From Brevundimonas sp. UBA6550 (GTDB taxonomy: Bacteria; Pseudomonadota; Alphaproteobacteria; Caulobacterales; Caulobacteraceae): a DNA stretch of 64,000 bases. Below, in pieces: positions 14,795 to 25,110 of the stretch (positions are counted from its first letter, which is position 1; each line of letters opens with the position of its first letter). Both the position numbers and the translations under genes were made by a program. The stretch covers positions 671,300 to 735,299 of the forward strand of contig NZ_DJKE01000008.1 of NCBI RefSeq assembly GCF_002434505.1, read 5' to 3'. The notes below the pieces were generated by a model. That model worked only from the letters and a program-made list of their open reading frames with translations, was not told the origin of the DNA and did not search any database.

Positions 14795-15379
14795 ATGAAC
14801 CGCCTCACCAAGGCCGCCGTCGTCGCCCTCGCCCTGTCGACCACAGCCGTGCCGATGCTCGTCCAGGCCCAGGACCGCGACCGCCGCGAATATCGTCAGG
14901 ATCGACGCGACGACCGCCGCGACTTCCGCAACGAGCGGCGCGATGATCGCCGCGACTGGCGCGACGGTCGATATGCCGATCGCGGCGACTACCGGCGTGA
15001 TCGCCGCGACGACCGCCGGGACTATTGGGCCGAGCGTCGCGACGACCGTCGCGATTGGCGCAACGACCGCTGGGATCGCAACAATCGCGACTGGTGGCGC
15101 GGCCGTGCGGACTTCCGCGGCTACAACGGTCCGCGCGCGGGCTACTGGTATGCGCCGAGCTACGGCTATTACCGGGTCGAGCCGCGTTACTCGGGCTATC
15201 GCTGGCGCACGGGCGGCTATCTGCCGTCGCAGTACCGCAGCTATTATGTCCGCGACCCGTATGTTTACGGCCTGCGCGAGGCCCCGCGCGGCTATCGCTA
15301 CGTCCATGCCGGCAACGACATCCTGATGATCGCCGTGGCCACCGGCCTGATCGCCAGCGTCATGTCCGGCGTCTATTGA
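14795..15379 (+). CDS. Exported RcnB-family protein, Arg/Asp-rich
   Basis: 194 residues. A cleavable signal peptide ends near VQAQ. A low-complexity segment of DRRDDRRDWR-type repeats spans about residues 28-100, and a C-terminal RcnB-like domain follows: YRWRTGGYLPSQYRS, YGLREAPRGYRYVHAGNDILMIAVATGLI. E. coli RcnB is a periplasmic protein linked to nickel and cobalt homeostasis; the alphaproteobacterial homologues are numerous and mostly uncharacterised, so metal binding is not assured. A strong terminator follows. The neighbouring gene encodes a second member, and both share a TTCAG/TTCAT promoter repeat. Confidence 0.82.
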   Translation: MNRLTKAAVVALALSTTAVPMLVQAQDRDRREYRQDRRDDRRDFRNERRDDRRDWRDGRYADRGDYRRDRRDDRRDYWAERRDDRRDWRNDRWDRNNRDWWRGRADFRGYNGPRAGYWYAPSYGYYRVEPRYSGYRWRTGGYLPSQYRSYYVRDPYVYGLREAPRGYRYVHAGNDILMIAVATGLIASVMSGVY

Positions 15380-15402
15380 ACCCATTTGACGCCAGTATCG
15401 AG

Positions 15403-15432
15403 AAGCCCCGCAGTCGTCTGCGGGGCTTTTTC
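15403..15432 (+). terminator. Intrinsic terminator after RcnB-like gene 1
   Basis: An 11-bp stem AAGCCCCGCAG/CTGCGGGGCTT with a TCGT tetraloop and a following T-run (TTTTTC). Confidence 0.92.
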
Positions 15433-15460
15433 AATGGGACGAAGCAAGCTGAAACCCATG

Positions 15461-15477
15461 TTCAGTCCGGGTTCATC
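15461..15477 (+). promoter_or_regulatory. TTCAG/TTCAT repeat upstream of RcnB-like gene 2
   Basis: TTCAG at 15461 and TTCAT at 15472 (11-base step), the latter within GGGTTCATC, identical to nine bases upstream of RcnB-like gene 1. It lies 66 bases before the start codon. Confidence 0.4.
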
Positions 15478-15537
15478 GCCATCGCCGCATCGTCATCCCA
15501 AGCCGCCGGCCAACCGGTGTGCAGGAACGCAAAGACC

Positions 15538-16584
15538 ATGAAACGCCTCCTGATGGCTTTCACCGCCATCGCCGCCGTCGCCGGCCCCTTGGCCGCCCCG
15601 CTTCAAGCCCTGGCCCAGGATGCGACGGAACAGCCCGCGCCACGTCGCGAACGTCCAGATCGCGGCGCAAATCGCCCGGACCGTCCCGCGATGACGCGCG
15701 AGACCCAGCCCCGCTTCGAGCGGCCGGCGCGCCCCGATGCCGGCGGTCCTCGCCCCGACCGGCCCCAGGGCGGGTGGAACCGACCTGACCGGTCGAACGG
15801 CGGCCAACGGCCCGAACGGCCGGAAGGCGGCTGGAACCGACCCGACCGTCCGAACCCTGGCGGCACGCGACCGGAACGGCCAGAAGGGGGCTGGAACAGG
15901 CCGGACCGGCCTAACACGGGCGGCACGCGCCCTGATCGCCCCGACGCCGGCGCCCCGCGCCCGGATCGGCCCACGCCGGGCGGTCAACGCCCAGAGCGGC
16001 CGGAAGGCGGCTGGAACAGGCCGGACCGGCCCGGTCCTGGCGGCGGACGCCCGGATCGTCCCGAAGGGGGATGGAACCGCCCAGACCGGCCGAACCCTGG
16101 CGGCTCGCGTCCCGGACGTCCCGACGGCGGCTGGAACCGGCCCGATAGGCCAGACGGCTGGAATCGACCGGACCGTCCCCGCCCGGGCTGGAACAACGAT
16201 CGCGAGCGGGAACGTCTGCGCCGCGAGTTCCGTCAGCGGTTCGACGCCGAGCGCTGGCGGCGCGACTTCTACCGCAACCACCGCGCCGACTGGTGGCACA
16301 ACGACAACCGCTTCAGGGGCTATGACGGCTTCCGGGCCGGCTTCTATTTCGCGCCTGGCTGGGGCTATTACAGCGTGCCGCGATCCTATTGGGGTCGCAA
16401 CTGGTCTGTCGGCCAATATCTGCCCGAGGCCTTCTGGCGCTACCAGCTTCAGGACTGGCGCACCTATGGCCTCGGCTATCCGCCGGCTGGAACCCGCTGG
16501 GTTTCGGTCGACAACAGCCTGTATCTGATCGACGAATACGACGGCTATATTGTCGACGTCGTCCGAGACGCCTGGCGCTGGTGA
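15538..16584 (+). CDS. Exported RcnB-family protein with Pro/Arg-rich repeats
   Basis: 348 residues. The signal peptide is MKRLLMAFTAIAAVAGPLAA to about ALAQ. A long disordered segment (about residues 35-220) is built from roughly 20-residue units of the form GGWNRPDRPxPGGxRPERPE. The C-terminal RcnB-like domain (about 225-348) has FRGYDGFRAGFYFAPGWGYY, GQYLPEAFWRYQ and GTRWVSVDNSLYLIDEYDGYIV. The ATG is preceded by AGGAA. The repeats give strong positive charge and PxxR spacing, so binding to an acidic polymer or the cell wall is possible; this is a guess. It follows RcnB-like gene 1 but has its own promoter region and terminator. Confidence 0.82.
   Translation: MKRLLMAFTAIAAVAGPLAAPLQALAQDATEQPAPRRERPDRGANRPDRPAMTRETQPRFERPARPDAGGPRPDRPQGGWNRPDRSNGGQRPERPEGGWNRPDRPNPGGTRPERPEGGWNRPDRPNTGGTRPDRPDAGAPRPDRPTPGGQRPERPEGGWNRPDRPGPGGGRPDRPEGGWNRPDRPNPGGSRPGRPDGGWNRPDRPDGWNRPDRPRPGWNNDRERERLRREFRQRFDAERWRRDFYRNHRADWWHNDNRFRGYDGFRAGFYFAPGWGYYSVPRSYWGRNWSVGQYLPEAFWRYQLQDWRTYGLGYPPAGTRWVSVDNSLYLIDEYDGYIVDVVRDAWRW
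15769..16190 (+). repeat. In-gene tandem repeats, about 60 bp per unit
   Basis: Six or so units encoding GGWNRPDRP...RPERPE, most 20 residues long (one 19), with a degenerate unit in the middle that lacks GGW. The DNA units are similar but not identical (for example GGCGGCTGGAACCG and GGGGGCTGGAACAGG starts), so copy number could vary between strains. Confidence 0.85.
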
Positions 16585-16932
16585 TCCCCAGCAAAATTTT
16601 TCTTCCTTAGGCCCGACAACCTTGGATGTCGGGCCTTTTTCTTGCGTGACGCGCCGACATTGCGCCGTTCGGATGTCGCCGGACGCCCAACCTTGTCGAT
16701 CTCTTGACCTGCCGAGGCGGCTTTCGACACTGAACGGCCTGCGCCTTGGTCAGTGTTCATCCCGTCGATTTGGCGGTCGTCGGCTTGGACGCGCGACATA
16801 GACAGCAACGTGCCATCTGAAGTCTTCGATTGGCCACGGCCAGAAAGGGCCGCGATGGACGACGATCCTCCGTGTCGTCGCAACCCGACGACGCCCCGTT
16901 TTTTCAAGACGCCCTCACGGAAGGATATTCAC
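16585..16932. other. Intergenic region between RcnB-like gene 2 and the proline-rich protein
   Basis: About 348 bases. The first 60 hold the RcnB-like gene terminator. The last 20 contain ACGGAAGGATATTCAC, a good ribosome-binding site for the next gene. Nothing supported was found in between; short open frames on both strands overlap and show no family. Confidence 0.5.
16609..16640 (+). terminator. Intrinsic terminator after RcnB-like gene 2
   Basis: A perfect 10-bp stem AGGCCCGACA/TGTCGGGCCT with an 8-base loop, followed by TTTTTC. Confidence 0.92.
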
Positions 16933-17250
16933 ATGAAGATCGCCTTGACCGCCTTGGCTTCCAGCCTGTTGTTGGCCGGCGCCGCCGTGGCGCAGGAAGC
17001 GCCCGCCGCACCGCCGCCTCCCCCGCCCGTCGATCACGCCGGGCCGCATGACCCCGCACACCAGCCGCCTTCGCAGCCTGACGCGCCGGTCCCGCCCGCT
17101 CCGCCGTCGCCGCCGATCGAACAGCCTGCGCCGCCCCCTGCGCCGCCTGCCGACCCGAACACGCCGCCAGCGCCGCCGGAATTCCCCGAACCGCCAGCGC
17201 CCCCTGCGCCTCCGGCGCCGCCCGAACCGGCGACCCCGCCTTCGGTCTGA
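16933..17250 (+). CDS. Exported proline-rich low-complexity protein
   Basis: 105 residues: a signal peptide (MKIALTALASSLLLAGAAVAQ) followed by about 84 residues made almost wholly of Pro, Ala, Glu, Asp and Gln (APPPPPPVDHAGPHDP, PPAPPEFPEPP). There is no folded domain. GGAAGGA 8-14 bases before the ATG is a strong ribosome-binding site and a strong terminator follows, so it is a real gene despite low complexity. It may be a periplasmic or surface spacer-like polypeptide; function unknown. Confidence 0.7.
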   Translation: MKIALTALASSLLLAGAAVAQEAPAAPPPPPPVDHAGPHDPAHQPPSQPDAPVPPAPPSPPIEQPAPPPAPPADPNTPPAPPEFPEPPAPPAPPAPPEPATPPSV

Positions 17251-17262
17251 ACCGATACTGAA

Positions 17263-17300
17263 AAGGCCCCCGCAGATCGCTCTGCGGGGGCCTTGTTCTT
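17263..17300 (+). terminator. Intrinsic terminator after the proline-rich gene
   Basis: A perfect 14-bp stem AAGGCCCCCGCAGA/TCTGCGGGGGCCTT with a TCGC loop. It lies between this gene and the convergent gatB, and may serve both. Confidence 0.9.
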
Positions 17301-17316
17301 GTAGCCGCGTCGGTCG

Positions 17317-18819
<1,503 letters not shown>

Positions 18820-18915
18820 GCGCCCGTCCTAGCGCCCTCGTCGGCGGCGAGAAAGGGGGCTGTCTTGATGATGTCGCGAAAGGCGATCAACTTCCGCCTC
18901 TCAACGGAGATTTCC

Positions 18916-19263
18916 ATGATCAAGACCCTGTTCGCCGCCGCTGGTGCGGCCTCCCTTCTGGCGGCCGGCGCCGCCTCGGCCCAGACGGCGCCGGCCCCTG
19001 CCCCGGCGCCCGCCCACGACCATCACGCCGCGGATCACCAAGCCGCCCATCCGACGATCGACAGCACCATCGAGGCCCTGGTGGCCGACCCGGCGACCAA
19101 GGCCGTGCTGGACAAGCATCTGCCCGGCATCGACCGTCATCCCGCCTACGCCCAGTTCAAGGGCATGACCCTGCGTCAGGTCGCGCCCTTCTCTCAGGGC
19201 AATATCACCGACGCCAAGATCGCGGCCATCGACACCGATCTGAAAGCCATCCCGGCCGCCTGA
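18916..19263 (+). CDS. Small exported protein, His-rich linker
   Basis: 115 residues. The signal peptide (MIKTLFAAAGAASLLAAGAASAQ) is followed by an Ala/Pro/His-rich linker (APAPAHDHHAADHQAAH) and a compact helical domain (IDSTIEALVADPATKAVLDKHLPGI; YAQFKGMTLRQVAPFSQGNITDAKIAAIDTDLKAI). The domain resembles small uncharacterised Caulobacteraceae periplasmic proteins; no named family. GGAGA precedes the ATG. The His cluster may bind metal. It is divergent from gatB and convergent with adhP across a shared terminator. Confidence 0.75.
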   Translation: MIKTLFAAAGAASLLAAGAASAQTAPAPAPAPAHDHHAADHQAAHPTIDSTIEALVADPATKAVLDKHLPGIDRHPAYAQFKGMTLRQVAPFSQGNITDAKIAAIDTDLKAIPAA

Positions 19264-19281
19264 TCGCGCCTGCGGGCAAAA

Positions 19282-19314
19282 AAAGGGGCGGTCGGTTCGC
19301 CCGGCCGCCCCTTT
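19282..19314. terminator. Bidirectional terminator
   Basis: A 10-bp stem AAAGGGGCGG/CCGCCCCTTT with an A-run upstream and T-run downstream, so it gives a U-tract on both strands. It lies between the small exported protein gene and the convergent adhP. Confidence 0.88.
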
Positions 19315-19335
19315 CATCGTCTGACCCGCATTGGA

Positions 19336-20367
19336 TCAGTTGATGTTCATCACCACACGGCCCTCGATCTGGCCCTTGTGCATCCGCAGGAAGATGTCGT
19401 TGATGTTCTCCAGCGGCTCGACCGAGACCGTCGCCTTGACCTTTTCGTCGGCGGCGAACTGAAGCGCCTCCTGCAGGTCCAGCCGCGAACCGACGATGGA
19501 GCCGCGGACCGTCGTTCCGTTCAGCACCATGTCGAAGATCGACAGCGGGAAGTCGCCGGGCGGCAGGCCGTTCAGCGCGATGGTGGCGCCGCGCGACGTC
19601 ATGTTGACCGCCTGTTCGAAGGCCTTGGGCGACACGGCCGTGACCAGCACCCCTTGCGCGCCCCCGTCCGTCTGGGCCTTGATGTCTGCGGCGGGATCGT
19701 TTGACGTCTTCGCGTTGACGGTGACGGTGGCGCCCAGCCGCCGCGCCAGGTCCAGCTTGGCGTCGTCCACGTCCACGGCGGCGACGTTCATCCCCATGGC
19801 CTTGGCGTACTGGACCGCGACATGGCCCAGGCCGCCGATGCCCGAGATGACCACCCAGTCGCCCGGCTTGGTCTCGGTCATCTTCAGACCCTTATAGACC
19901 GTCACCCCCGCGCACAGGATCGGGGCGATGTCGTTGAAGCTGACGTTGACCGGCAGATGACCGACGTAGTTCGGATCGGCGATGGCGTATTCGGCGAAGC
20001 CGCCATTGACGGAATAGCCGGTGTTCTCCTGCTCGTGGCACAGGGTCTCCCAACCGCCCAGGCAGTGTTTGCAATGGCCGCACGAGGAATAGAGCCACGG
20101 CACGCCCACCCGGTCGCCTTCCTTGACCAGCTTTACCCCGGCGCCCACCGCCGAGACGTAGCCGACGCCTTCATGGCCGGGAATGAACGGCGGGTTGGGT
20201 TTGACGGGCCAGTCGCCCTCGGCGGCGTGCAGATCGGTGTGGCACACGCCGGAGGCTTCGATCTTGACCTGGATCTGACCCGGACCCGGCTGGGGCACGG
20301 CGACCTCTTCGATGGTCAAGGGCTTGCCGAACTCGCGCACGACGGCGGCCTTCATGGTCTTGGACAT
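19336..20367 (-). CDS. adhP: Zinc-dependent alcohol dehydrogenase, AdhP type
   Basis: 343 residues, usual for AdhP. Catalytic zinc ligands are in GVCHTDLH and GHEGVG. The structural zinc site is the four-Cys lobe [15 protein letters not shown]. The NAD-binding motif is [18 protein letters not shown]. It should oxidise primary alcohols such as ethanol or propanol to aldehydes with NAD+. It lies downstream of an aldehyde dehydrogenase and an AcoR-like regulator on the same strand, forming an alcohol-to-acid pathway. A 150-base gap with a hairpin separates it from the aldehyde dehydrogenase, so it may have its own promoter. Confidence 0.93.
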   Translation of the reverse strand: MSKTMKAAVVREFGKPLTIEEVAVPQPGPGQIQVKIEASGVCHTDLHAAEGDWPVKPNPPFIPGHEGVGYVSAVGAGVKLVKEGDRVGVPWLYSSCGHCKHCLGGWETLCHEQENTGYSVNGGFAEYAIADPNYVGHLPVNVSFNDIAPILCAGVTVYKGLKMTETKPGDWVVISGIGGLGHVAVQYAKAMGMNVAAVDVDDAKLDLARRLGATVTVNAKTSNDPAADIKAQTDGGAQGVLVTAVSPKAFEQAVNMTSRGATIALNGLPPGDFPLSIFDMVLNGTTVRGSIVGSRLDLQEALQFAADEKVKATVSVEPLENINDIFLRMHKGQIEGRVVMNIN

Positions 20368-20478
20368 GGAATGTCCTCCTCGATTTCAAGGGAAGGCGAC
20401 GGACGGGCCGAAAGCAGGACATCGGCCCGCCCGCCGGGCAGTTTCGCACGCCATGGAAGTGGTTCGGCGCGCAAGGCG

Positions 20479-20509
20479 AAGGATGGCCGATCCGAGGTCG
20501 GCCATCCTT
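20479..20509 (-). terminator. Hairpin after the aldehyde dehydrogenase gene
   Basis: A perfect 12-bp stem AAGGATGGCCGA/TCGGCCATCCTT with a 7-base loop, 9 bases past the aldehyde dehydrogenase stop. The U-tract is poor, so read-through into adhP is possible. Confidence 0.6.
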
Positions 20510-20517
20510 GATTCAGA

Positions 20518-22035
20518 TCAGAAGAAGCCCAGCTTGTCGGGGCTGTAGCTGACCAGCAGGTTCTTGGTCTGCTGATAGTGATCCAGCATCATCCGGTGGT
20601 TCTCACGCCCGATGCCCGACTTCTTGTAGCCGCCGAAGGCTGCGTGGGCCGGATACTGGTGATAGCAGTTGGTCCAGACCCGCCCGGCCTGAATGGCGCG
20701 GCCGGCGCGATAGGCGGTGTTCATGTCGCGCGACCACACCCCGGCGCCCAGGCCGTATTCGGTGTCGTTGGCGATGGCGATGGCCTCTTCCAGCGTCTTG
20801 AAGGTGGTCACGGCCAGGACGGGGCCGAAAATCTCCTCCTGGAAGATGCGCATGTTGTTCGTGCCCTTGAACACGGTCGGCTCGACGTAGAAGCCGCCCG
20901 ACAGGTCGTCCTTCAACACCGCCTGATGGCCGCCGGTCAGCACCTCGGCGCCTTCGTCCGCGCCGATCTTCAGATAGCCGAGTATCTTCTTCAGCTGCTG
21001 GTCCGACGCCTGGGCGCCGACCTGGGTTTCGGGATCGAGCGGATCGCCCTGTTTGATCGCCTTCACCCGCGCGATCGCCTTCTCGATGAAGGCGTCATAG
21101 ATGTCTTCATGCACCAGGGCCCGGCTGGGGCAGGTGCAGACCTCGCCCTGGTTCAGCGCGAACATGGCGAAGCCTTCCAGCGCCTTGTCCAGGAAGGCGT
21201 CGTCGTGATCCATCACGTCCTTGAAGAAGATGTTCGGCGACTTGCCGCCCAGCTCCAGCGTCACCGGAATGATGTTTCTGGTGGCGTATTCCATGATTTT
21301 CTGACCGACGGCGGTCGAGCCGGTGAAGGCGATCTTGGCGATGCGCGGATTGGTGGCCAGCGGCTCGCCGACCTCGACGCCGGTGCCCGACACGATGTTC
21401 AGCACGCCGGCCGGCAGCAGGTCCTGGATCAGTTCGACGACCAGCAAAATGGAGGCCGGGGTCTGTTCGGCCGGCTTCAGCACGATGCAGTTTCCCGCCG
21501 CCAGGGCGGGAGCGATCTTCCACGCCGCCATCAGGATCGGGAAATTCCAGGGAATGATCTGCCCCACCACGCCCAGCGGCTCGTGGAAATGATAGGCGAC
21601 CGTGTTGTGATCCAGCTCCGAAATCCCGCCTTCCTGGGCGCGGATGCAGCCGGCGAAATAGCGGAAATGGTCGATGGCCAGCGGTATGTCGGCCGCCAGC
21701 GTCTCGCGCACCGGCTTGCCATTGTCCCAGGTCTCGGCCTCGGCGACGGCCTGCAGGTTCTGTTCGATCCGGTCGGCGATGCGGTTCAGCAGCAGGGCGC
21801 GTTCCGCCACGCTGGTCTGGCCCCAGGCGTCCTTGGCGGCGTGAGCGGCGTCCAGCGCCTTTTCGACGTCGGCCGCGTCCGAGCGCGCCACCTCGCACAG
21901 GACGCGGCCGTTCACCGGGGAGGTGTTATCGAAATAGCGGCCGTTGACCGGCGGGACCCACTGTCCGCCGATGAAGTTGTCATAGCGCGCCTTGAACTTG
22001 GGGGTGGCGGCGCGGCTGAATTCGGGCTTGTTCAT
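20518..22035 (-). CDS. NAD-dependent aldehyde dehydrogenase (ExaC/AldB-like)
   Basis: 505 residues of the ALDH superfamily. Visible are [23 protein letters not shown], the NAD-binding [12 protein letters not shown], the catalytic Glu region [12 protein letters not shown] and catalytic Cys in [11 protein letters not shown]; the C-terminus has [11 protein letters not shown] and [10 protein letters not shown]. It should oxidise acetaldehyde or other short aldehydes to acids. The upstream regulator resembles AcoR-type proteins that control such genes, and a perfect inverted repeat lies about 110-130 bases before its start. Confidence 0.93.
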   Translation of the reverse strand: MNKPEFSRAATPKFKARYDNFIGGQWVPPVNGRYFDNTSPVNGRVLCEVARSDAADVEKALDAAHAAKDAWGQTSVAERALLLNRIADRIEQNLQAVAEAETWDNGKPVRETLAADIPLAIDHFRYFAGCIRAQEGGISELDHNTVAYHFHEPLGVVGQIIPWNFPILMAAWKIAPALAAGNCIVLKPAEQTPASILLVVELIQDLLPAGVLNIVSGTGVEVGEPLATNPRIAKIAFTGSTAVGQKIMEYATRNIIPVTLELGGKSPNIFFKDVMDHDDAFLDKALEGFAMFALNQGEVCTCPSRALVHEDIYDAFIEKAIARVKAIKQGDPLDPETQVGAQASDQQLKKILGYLKIGADEGAEVLTGGHQAVLKDDLSGGFYVEPTVFKGTNNMRIFQEEIFGPVLAVTTFKTLEEAIAIANDTEYGLGAGVWSRDMNTAYRAGRAIQAGRVWTNCYHQYPAHAAFGGYKKSGIGRENHRMMLDHYQQTKNLLVSYSPDKLGFF

Positions 22036-22140
22036 GATGGCTTCCTGACGTGTTCCTCGGGCGTCGCTTATCGACGTCGTTGGGACCGGAAGCTCGTCCT
22101 CGGCGCGCGTGGGCGCCAGACCGCCCGCTCATGGTGCGCT

Positions 22141-22166
22141 GCAAACCTGTCGCAGGTTTGCGACAG
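22141..22166 (-). promoter_or_regulatory. Palindromic operator upstream of the aldehyde dehydrogenase
   Basis: CTGTCGCA-GGTT-TGCGACAG is a perfect 8-bp inverted repeat with a 4-base spacer (22147-22166), overlapped by a second one (GCAAACCT ... AGGTTTGC, 22141-22161). It sits between the regulator stop and the aldehyde dehydrogenase start, in promoter position for the latter. TGTCGCA-type arms suit a Fis-HTH activator; it could instead be a transcription terminator for the regulator gene. Confidence 0.6.
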
Positions 22167-22172
22167 TCGCGA

Positions 22173-23147
22173 TCAGTGGGCGGCGCCGGTCAGACCCAGC
22201 CGGTGCAGTTTGCGATGCAGGGTCGCGCGGCTGACGCCCAGCCCCCGCGCCGCCGCCGACACATTGCCATTGTTCAGCGCCAGAGCTCGCCGGACCGCTC
22301 CACGCTCGGCCTCCAGAAGGTCCGCCTCGATGGAGCCGCCGCCCAGAACCTCCGACGCCGCCAGCTGTGCCGCGATCCGCTCGTCCGTGATGGCAAGGGC
22401 CAGTCGCGCCGCGCGCGTCGCCCCGACCACCAGGTCGTCGCGGTCCACCGCCAGCAGGGCCGACGTATTGCGTTCGGCCACGTCGCCGGCCAGCACGATC
22501 CGCGCTTCGGAAAACGCCTTGCGGAAGGCCTGGGCCTCGATGGCGCGCGCCGCGTCGGCCACGGCGGCGGTGATCAGCCCCAGCATGGCCTCGGTCTGAT
22601 CCGCCCGGCACGACGACACGTCCAGCGCCCCGGCCAACCGCCCCAGATGATCGTAGATCGGATGGCTGGAACAGCTCAGGCCGGTGTTTCGCGCGTGAAA
22701 ATGCTGGTCGCGGTGAATCGTAACCGCCCGCTTTTCGGCCAGGGCCGTGCCGATGCCGTTGGTGCCCTCCACCGCCTCGGACCAGACGGCGCCGGGCCAC
22801 AGGCCCCAGCGATGGAAGGTGTCGTCGTCGCTGGCCATGCCGCGGCGCTCCACCGGCACGCCCGAGGCGTCGCACAGCAGAACGCAGCATCCCGCGTCGC
22901 CCACGGCCAGGAACAGCCGATCCAGCACGCCTTGGGCCGCCTGCGTCACCGGCTCCATCGCCTCGCGCGCGGCCCGCAGTTGCCCTTCGGTCAGGGTGAC
23001 CACCTGGCCTCGACTTTCAGGGTCCAGGCCATACAGCGTCATCGACCGTCGCCACGACGCCGCCAGCGCCGAGCGCGCCGGCCCGGCCCCATCGTCCAGC
23101 ACCTGTTCGATCAGGCTGCGGTGGTCGTTTCCCGTTCGCTCGCCCAT
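22173..23147 (-). CDS. AcoR-like regulator: GAF domain plus Fis-type HTH, no AAA+ domain
   Basis: 324 residues. The N-terminal 190 residues match the ligand-sensing part of AcoR/sigma-54 activators ([53 protein letters not shown]). The C-terminal 45 residues are a Fis-family helix-turn-helix (VRRALALNNGNVSAAARGLGVSRATLHRKLHRLG). The central AAA+ ATPase domain, with GAFTGA, is absent, so it cannot remodel sigma-54 polymerase and must act otherwise. It precedes the aldehyde and alcohol dehydrogenase genes and is their likely activator. Confidence 0.87.
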   Translation of the reverse strand: MGERTGNDHRSLIEQVLDDGAGPARSALAASWRRSMTLYGLDPESRGQVVTLTEGQLRAAREAMEPVTQAAQGVLDRLFLAVGDAGCCVLLCDASGVPVERRGMASDDDTFHRWGLWPGAVWSEAVEGTNGIGTALAEKRAVTIHRDQHFHARNTGLSCSSHPIYDHLGRLAGALDVSSCRADQTEAMLGLITAAVADAARAIEAQAFRKAFSEARIVLAGDVAERNTSALLAVDRDDLVVGATRAARLALAITDERIAAQLAASEVLGGGSIEADLLEAERGAVRRALALNNGNVSAAARGLGVSRATLHRKLHRLGLTGAAH

Positions 23148-23181
23148 GGTTGGCTCCCAGGTCTTGCAACTGGAGCCATCA

Positions 23182-23204
23182 GACGCCCGCGGACCGCGGG
23201 CGTC
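23182..23204. terminator. Perfect palindrome between gatA and the regulator gene
   Basis: GACGCCCGCGG-A-CCGCGGGCGTC, 11-bp arms around one base. It lies between the gatA stop and the regulator start, both leftward. It is probably the gatA terminator, though no U-tract follows; an operator is the alternative. Confidence 0.5.
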
Positions 23205-23230
23205 AATGCGACCTTCCTACGCCGGACGGC

Positions 23231-24709
23231 CTACCACCAGCGGCCCGGTTTGGCCGTAAAGCCCGCCGCCCGTTCCAGCGCCGCCCCGACCTGGAAGACC
23301 GTGGCCTCGTCCAGCGCCTTGCCGATGACCTGAAGCCCCAGCGGCAGACCGCCGGAATCCACGCCCGCAGGCACCGAAATCCCCGGCAGACCGGCCAGAT
23401 TGGTCGTCACGGTGAAGACGTCGTTCAGATACATGGTCAAGGGGTCGATCTGCTTGTCGCCCAGAGCGAAGGCGGCCGAAGGCGTCGATGGCGTCAGGAT
23501 GGCGTCCACCTGACCCCAGACATTGTCGAAGTCCTCGGCGATGCGGCGACGCACCTTCAACGCCTTGACGTAATAGGCGTCATAGAAACCGGCCGACAGC
23601 ACATAGGCGCCGATGGTCAGGCGACGCTGGACCTCCTTGCCGAAACCCTCTGCGCGCGAGGTGGCGTAGAGGTCGTCCAGCGACTTGAACTCTTCCGCCC
23701 GATGCCCGAACCGCATCCCGTCGTAACGGGCCAGGTTCGACGACGCCTCGGCCGGGGCCACGATATAGTAGGTCGGCAGGGCGTATTTGGTGTGCGGCAG
23801 GCTGATCTCGACGATCTCGCAACCGGCGTCCTTCAGCCAGGCCACGCCCTGATCCCACAGCGCCTGAATCTCGGCCGGCATCCCGTCGACGACATATTCG
23901 CGCGGCACGCCGATGCGCAGGCCCTTGACCGACTGACCCACCGATTTCGTCCAGTCGGGCGTCGGGACGTCGAGGCTGGTGGAGTCCCTGGCGTCGAACG
24001 AACACATGGACTGCAGCAGCAGGGCCGCATCCTCCACCGTCTTGGTGATCGGTCCGGCCTGATCCAGCGAACTGGCGAACGCCACCATGCCGAAACGGCT
24101 GGCGCGGCCATAGGTCGGCTTGATGCCGACCGTGCCGGTGAAGGCGGCGGGCTGGCGGATCGAACCGCCGGTGTCCGATGCGGTGGCGGCCAGGCACAGG
24201 TCGGCGGCGACAGCCGAGGCCGAACCGCCCGACGAACCGCCCGGCGTCAGATCGGCGTTGGAGCCGCTGGACTTCCACGGGTTCTTCACCGGACCAAAGG
24301 CCGAGGTTTCGTTGGAGGAGCCCATTGCGAACTCGTCCATGTTCAGCTTGCCCAGCATGACCGCGCCGTCGCGCCACAGATTGGCGGTCACGGTCGATTC
24401 ATAGGGCGGCACGAAGCCGCGCAGCATGTTGGAGCCTGCCGTCGTCTGCACGCCCTCGGTGCAGAACAGGTCCTTGATGCCCAGGGGCGCGCCTTCCAGC
24501 GCCCCGCCCTCGCCCGCAGCCAGACGGGCGTCGGACGCCTTGGCCATCTCCAGCGCCTTGTCCGCCGTCACCTCGACATAGGCGTTCAGCGTCGGGTTCG
24601 AAGCTTCGATATTGGTCAGGAAAGCCTGGGTGATCTCGGCCGAGGAAAATTCCTTGGCCTTCAGGCCATCGACGGCCGCCTTCAGGGTCAATTTCGTCAG
24701 GTCGCTCAT
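23231..24709 (-). CDS. gatA: Asp-tRNA(Asn)/Glu-tRNA(Gln) amidotransferase subunit A
   Basis: 492 residues, normal for GatA. The amidase signature shows the Ser-cisSer-Lys triad: Lys in [11 protein letters not shown], Ser in [14 protein letters not shown], Ser in [11 protein letters not shown]. It releases ammonia from glutamine and passes it to GatB. The ATG at 24709 follows the gatC stop by two bases; a TTG two codons upstream is in frame but unlikely. It forms an operon with gatC. Confidence 0.97.
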   Translation of the reverse strand: MSDLTKLTLKAAVDGLKAKEFSSAEITQAFLTNIEASNPTLNAYVEVTADKALEMAKASDARLAAGEGGALEGAPLGIKDLFCTEGVQTTAGSNMLRGFVPPYESTVTANLWRDGAVMLGKLNMDEFAMGSSNETSAFGPVKNPWKSSGSNADLTPGGSSGGSASAVAADLCLAATASDTGGSIRQPAAFTGTVGIKPTYGRASRFGMVAFASSLDQAGPITKTVEDAALLLQSMCSFDARDSTSLDVPTPDWTKSVGQSVKGLRIGVPREYVVDGMPAEIQALWDQGVAWLKDAGCEIVEISLPHTKYALPTYYIVAPAEASSNLARYDGMRFGHRAEEFKSLDDLYATSRAEGFGKEVQRRLTIGAYVLSAGFYDAYYVKALKVRRRIAEDFDNVWGQVDAILTPSTPSAAFALGDKQIDPLTMYLNDVFTVTTNLAGLPGISVPAGVDSGGLPLGLQVIGKALDEATVFQVGAALERAAGFTAKPGRWW

Positions 24710-24711
24710 GA

Positions 24712-24999
24712 TCAATCGACCACCTTGGGCACGACGAAGAAGCCGTCGGCCGATTTCGGAGCATTGGACAGCACGTCTGCGATCTTGTCGCCGTCCGTGA
24801 CCACGTCTTCGCGCAGGCGCAGCGGCTGAGCCACGTTAGAGGTCATCGGCTCCACGCCTTCGACGTCCACCTGATCCAACTGCTCGATCCAGTTCAGGAT
24901 GCCGTTCAGCTCCTGCGCCAGCGGCTCCAGCCGATCCTCGGGGGTCTTGATGCGGGCGAGATGCGCAACCTTGCGCACCGTCGCAGCGTCGATGGCCAT
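24712..24999 (-). CDS. gatC: Asp-tRNA(Asn)/Glu-tRNA(Gln) amidotransferase subunit C
   Basis: 95 residues ([57 protein letters not shown]), the whole GatC family pattern. It stabilises the GatA-GatB complex. GGAGGG lies 5-10 bases before the ATG; the frame is open further upstream but that part is not conserved in style. gatA starts two bases after its stop. Confidence 0.96.
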   Translation of the reverse strand: MAIDAATVRKVAHLARIKTPEDRLEPLAQELNGILNWIEQLDQVDVEGVEPMTSNVAQPLRLREDVVTDGDKIADVLSNAPKSADGFFVVPKVVD

Positions 25000-25110
25000 G
25001 CGGCCCTCCAATCGAAAGTGTTGGGTTGAATGCCCATTGGCGCTTGTCGATCGCCGCCATTCAACAAGGCCCAACTAACCGCCCAACCCTCGATTCACAA
25101 GGTTACAGCC

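Noticed and set aside
15493..16416. 307-codon minus-strand frame opposite the repeat-rich RcnB-like gene
   Set aside because: Its repeats only mirror the sense repeats; there is no signal peptide or ribosome-binding site.
22036..22140. Search for a sigma-54 (-24/-12) promoter of the aldehyde dehydrogenase
   Set aside because: A TGGCGC is present but no GC at the right distance; the regulator also lacks the AAA+ domain needed for sigma-54.
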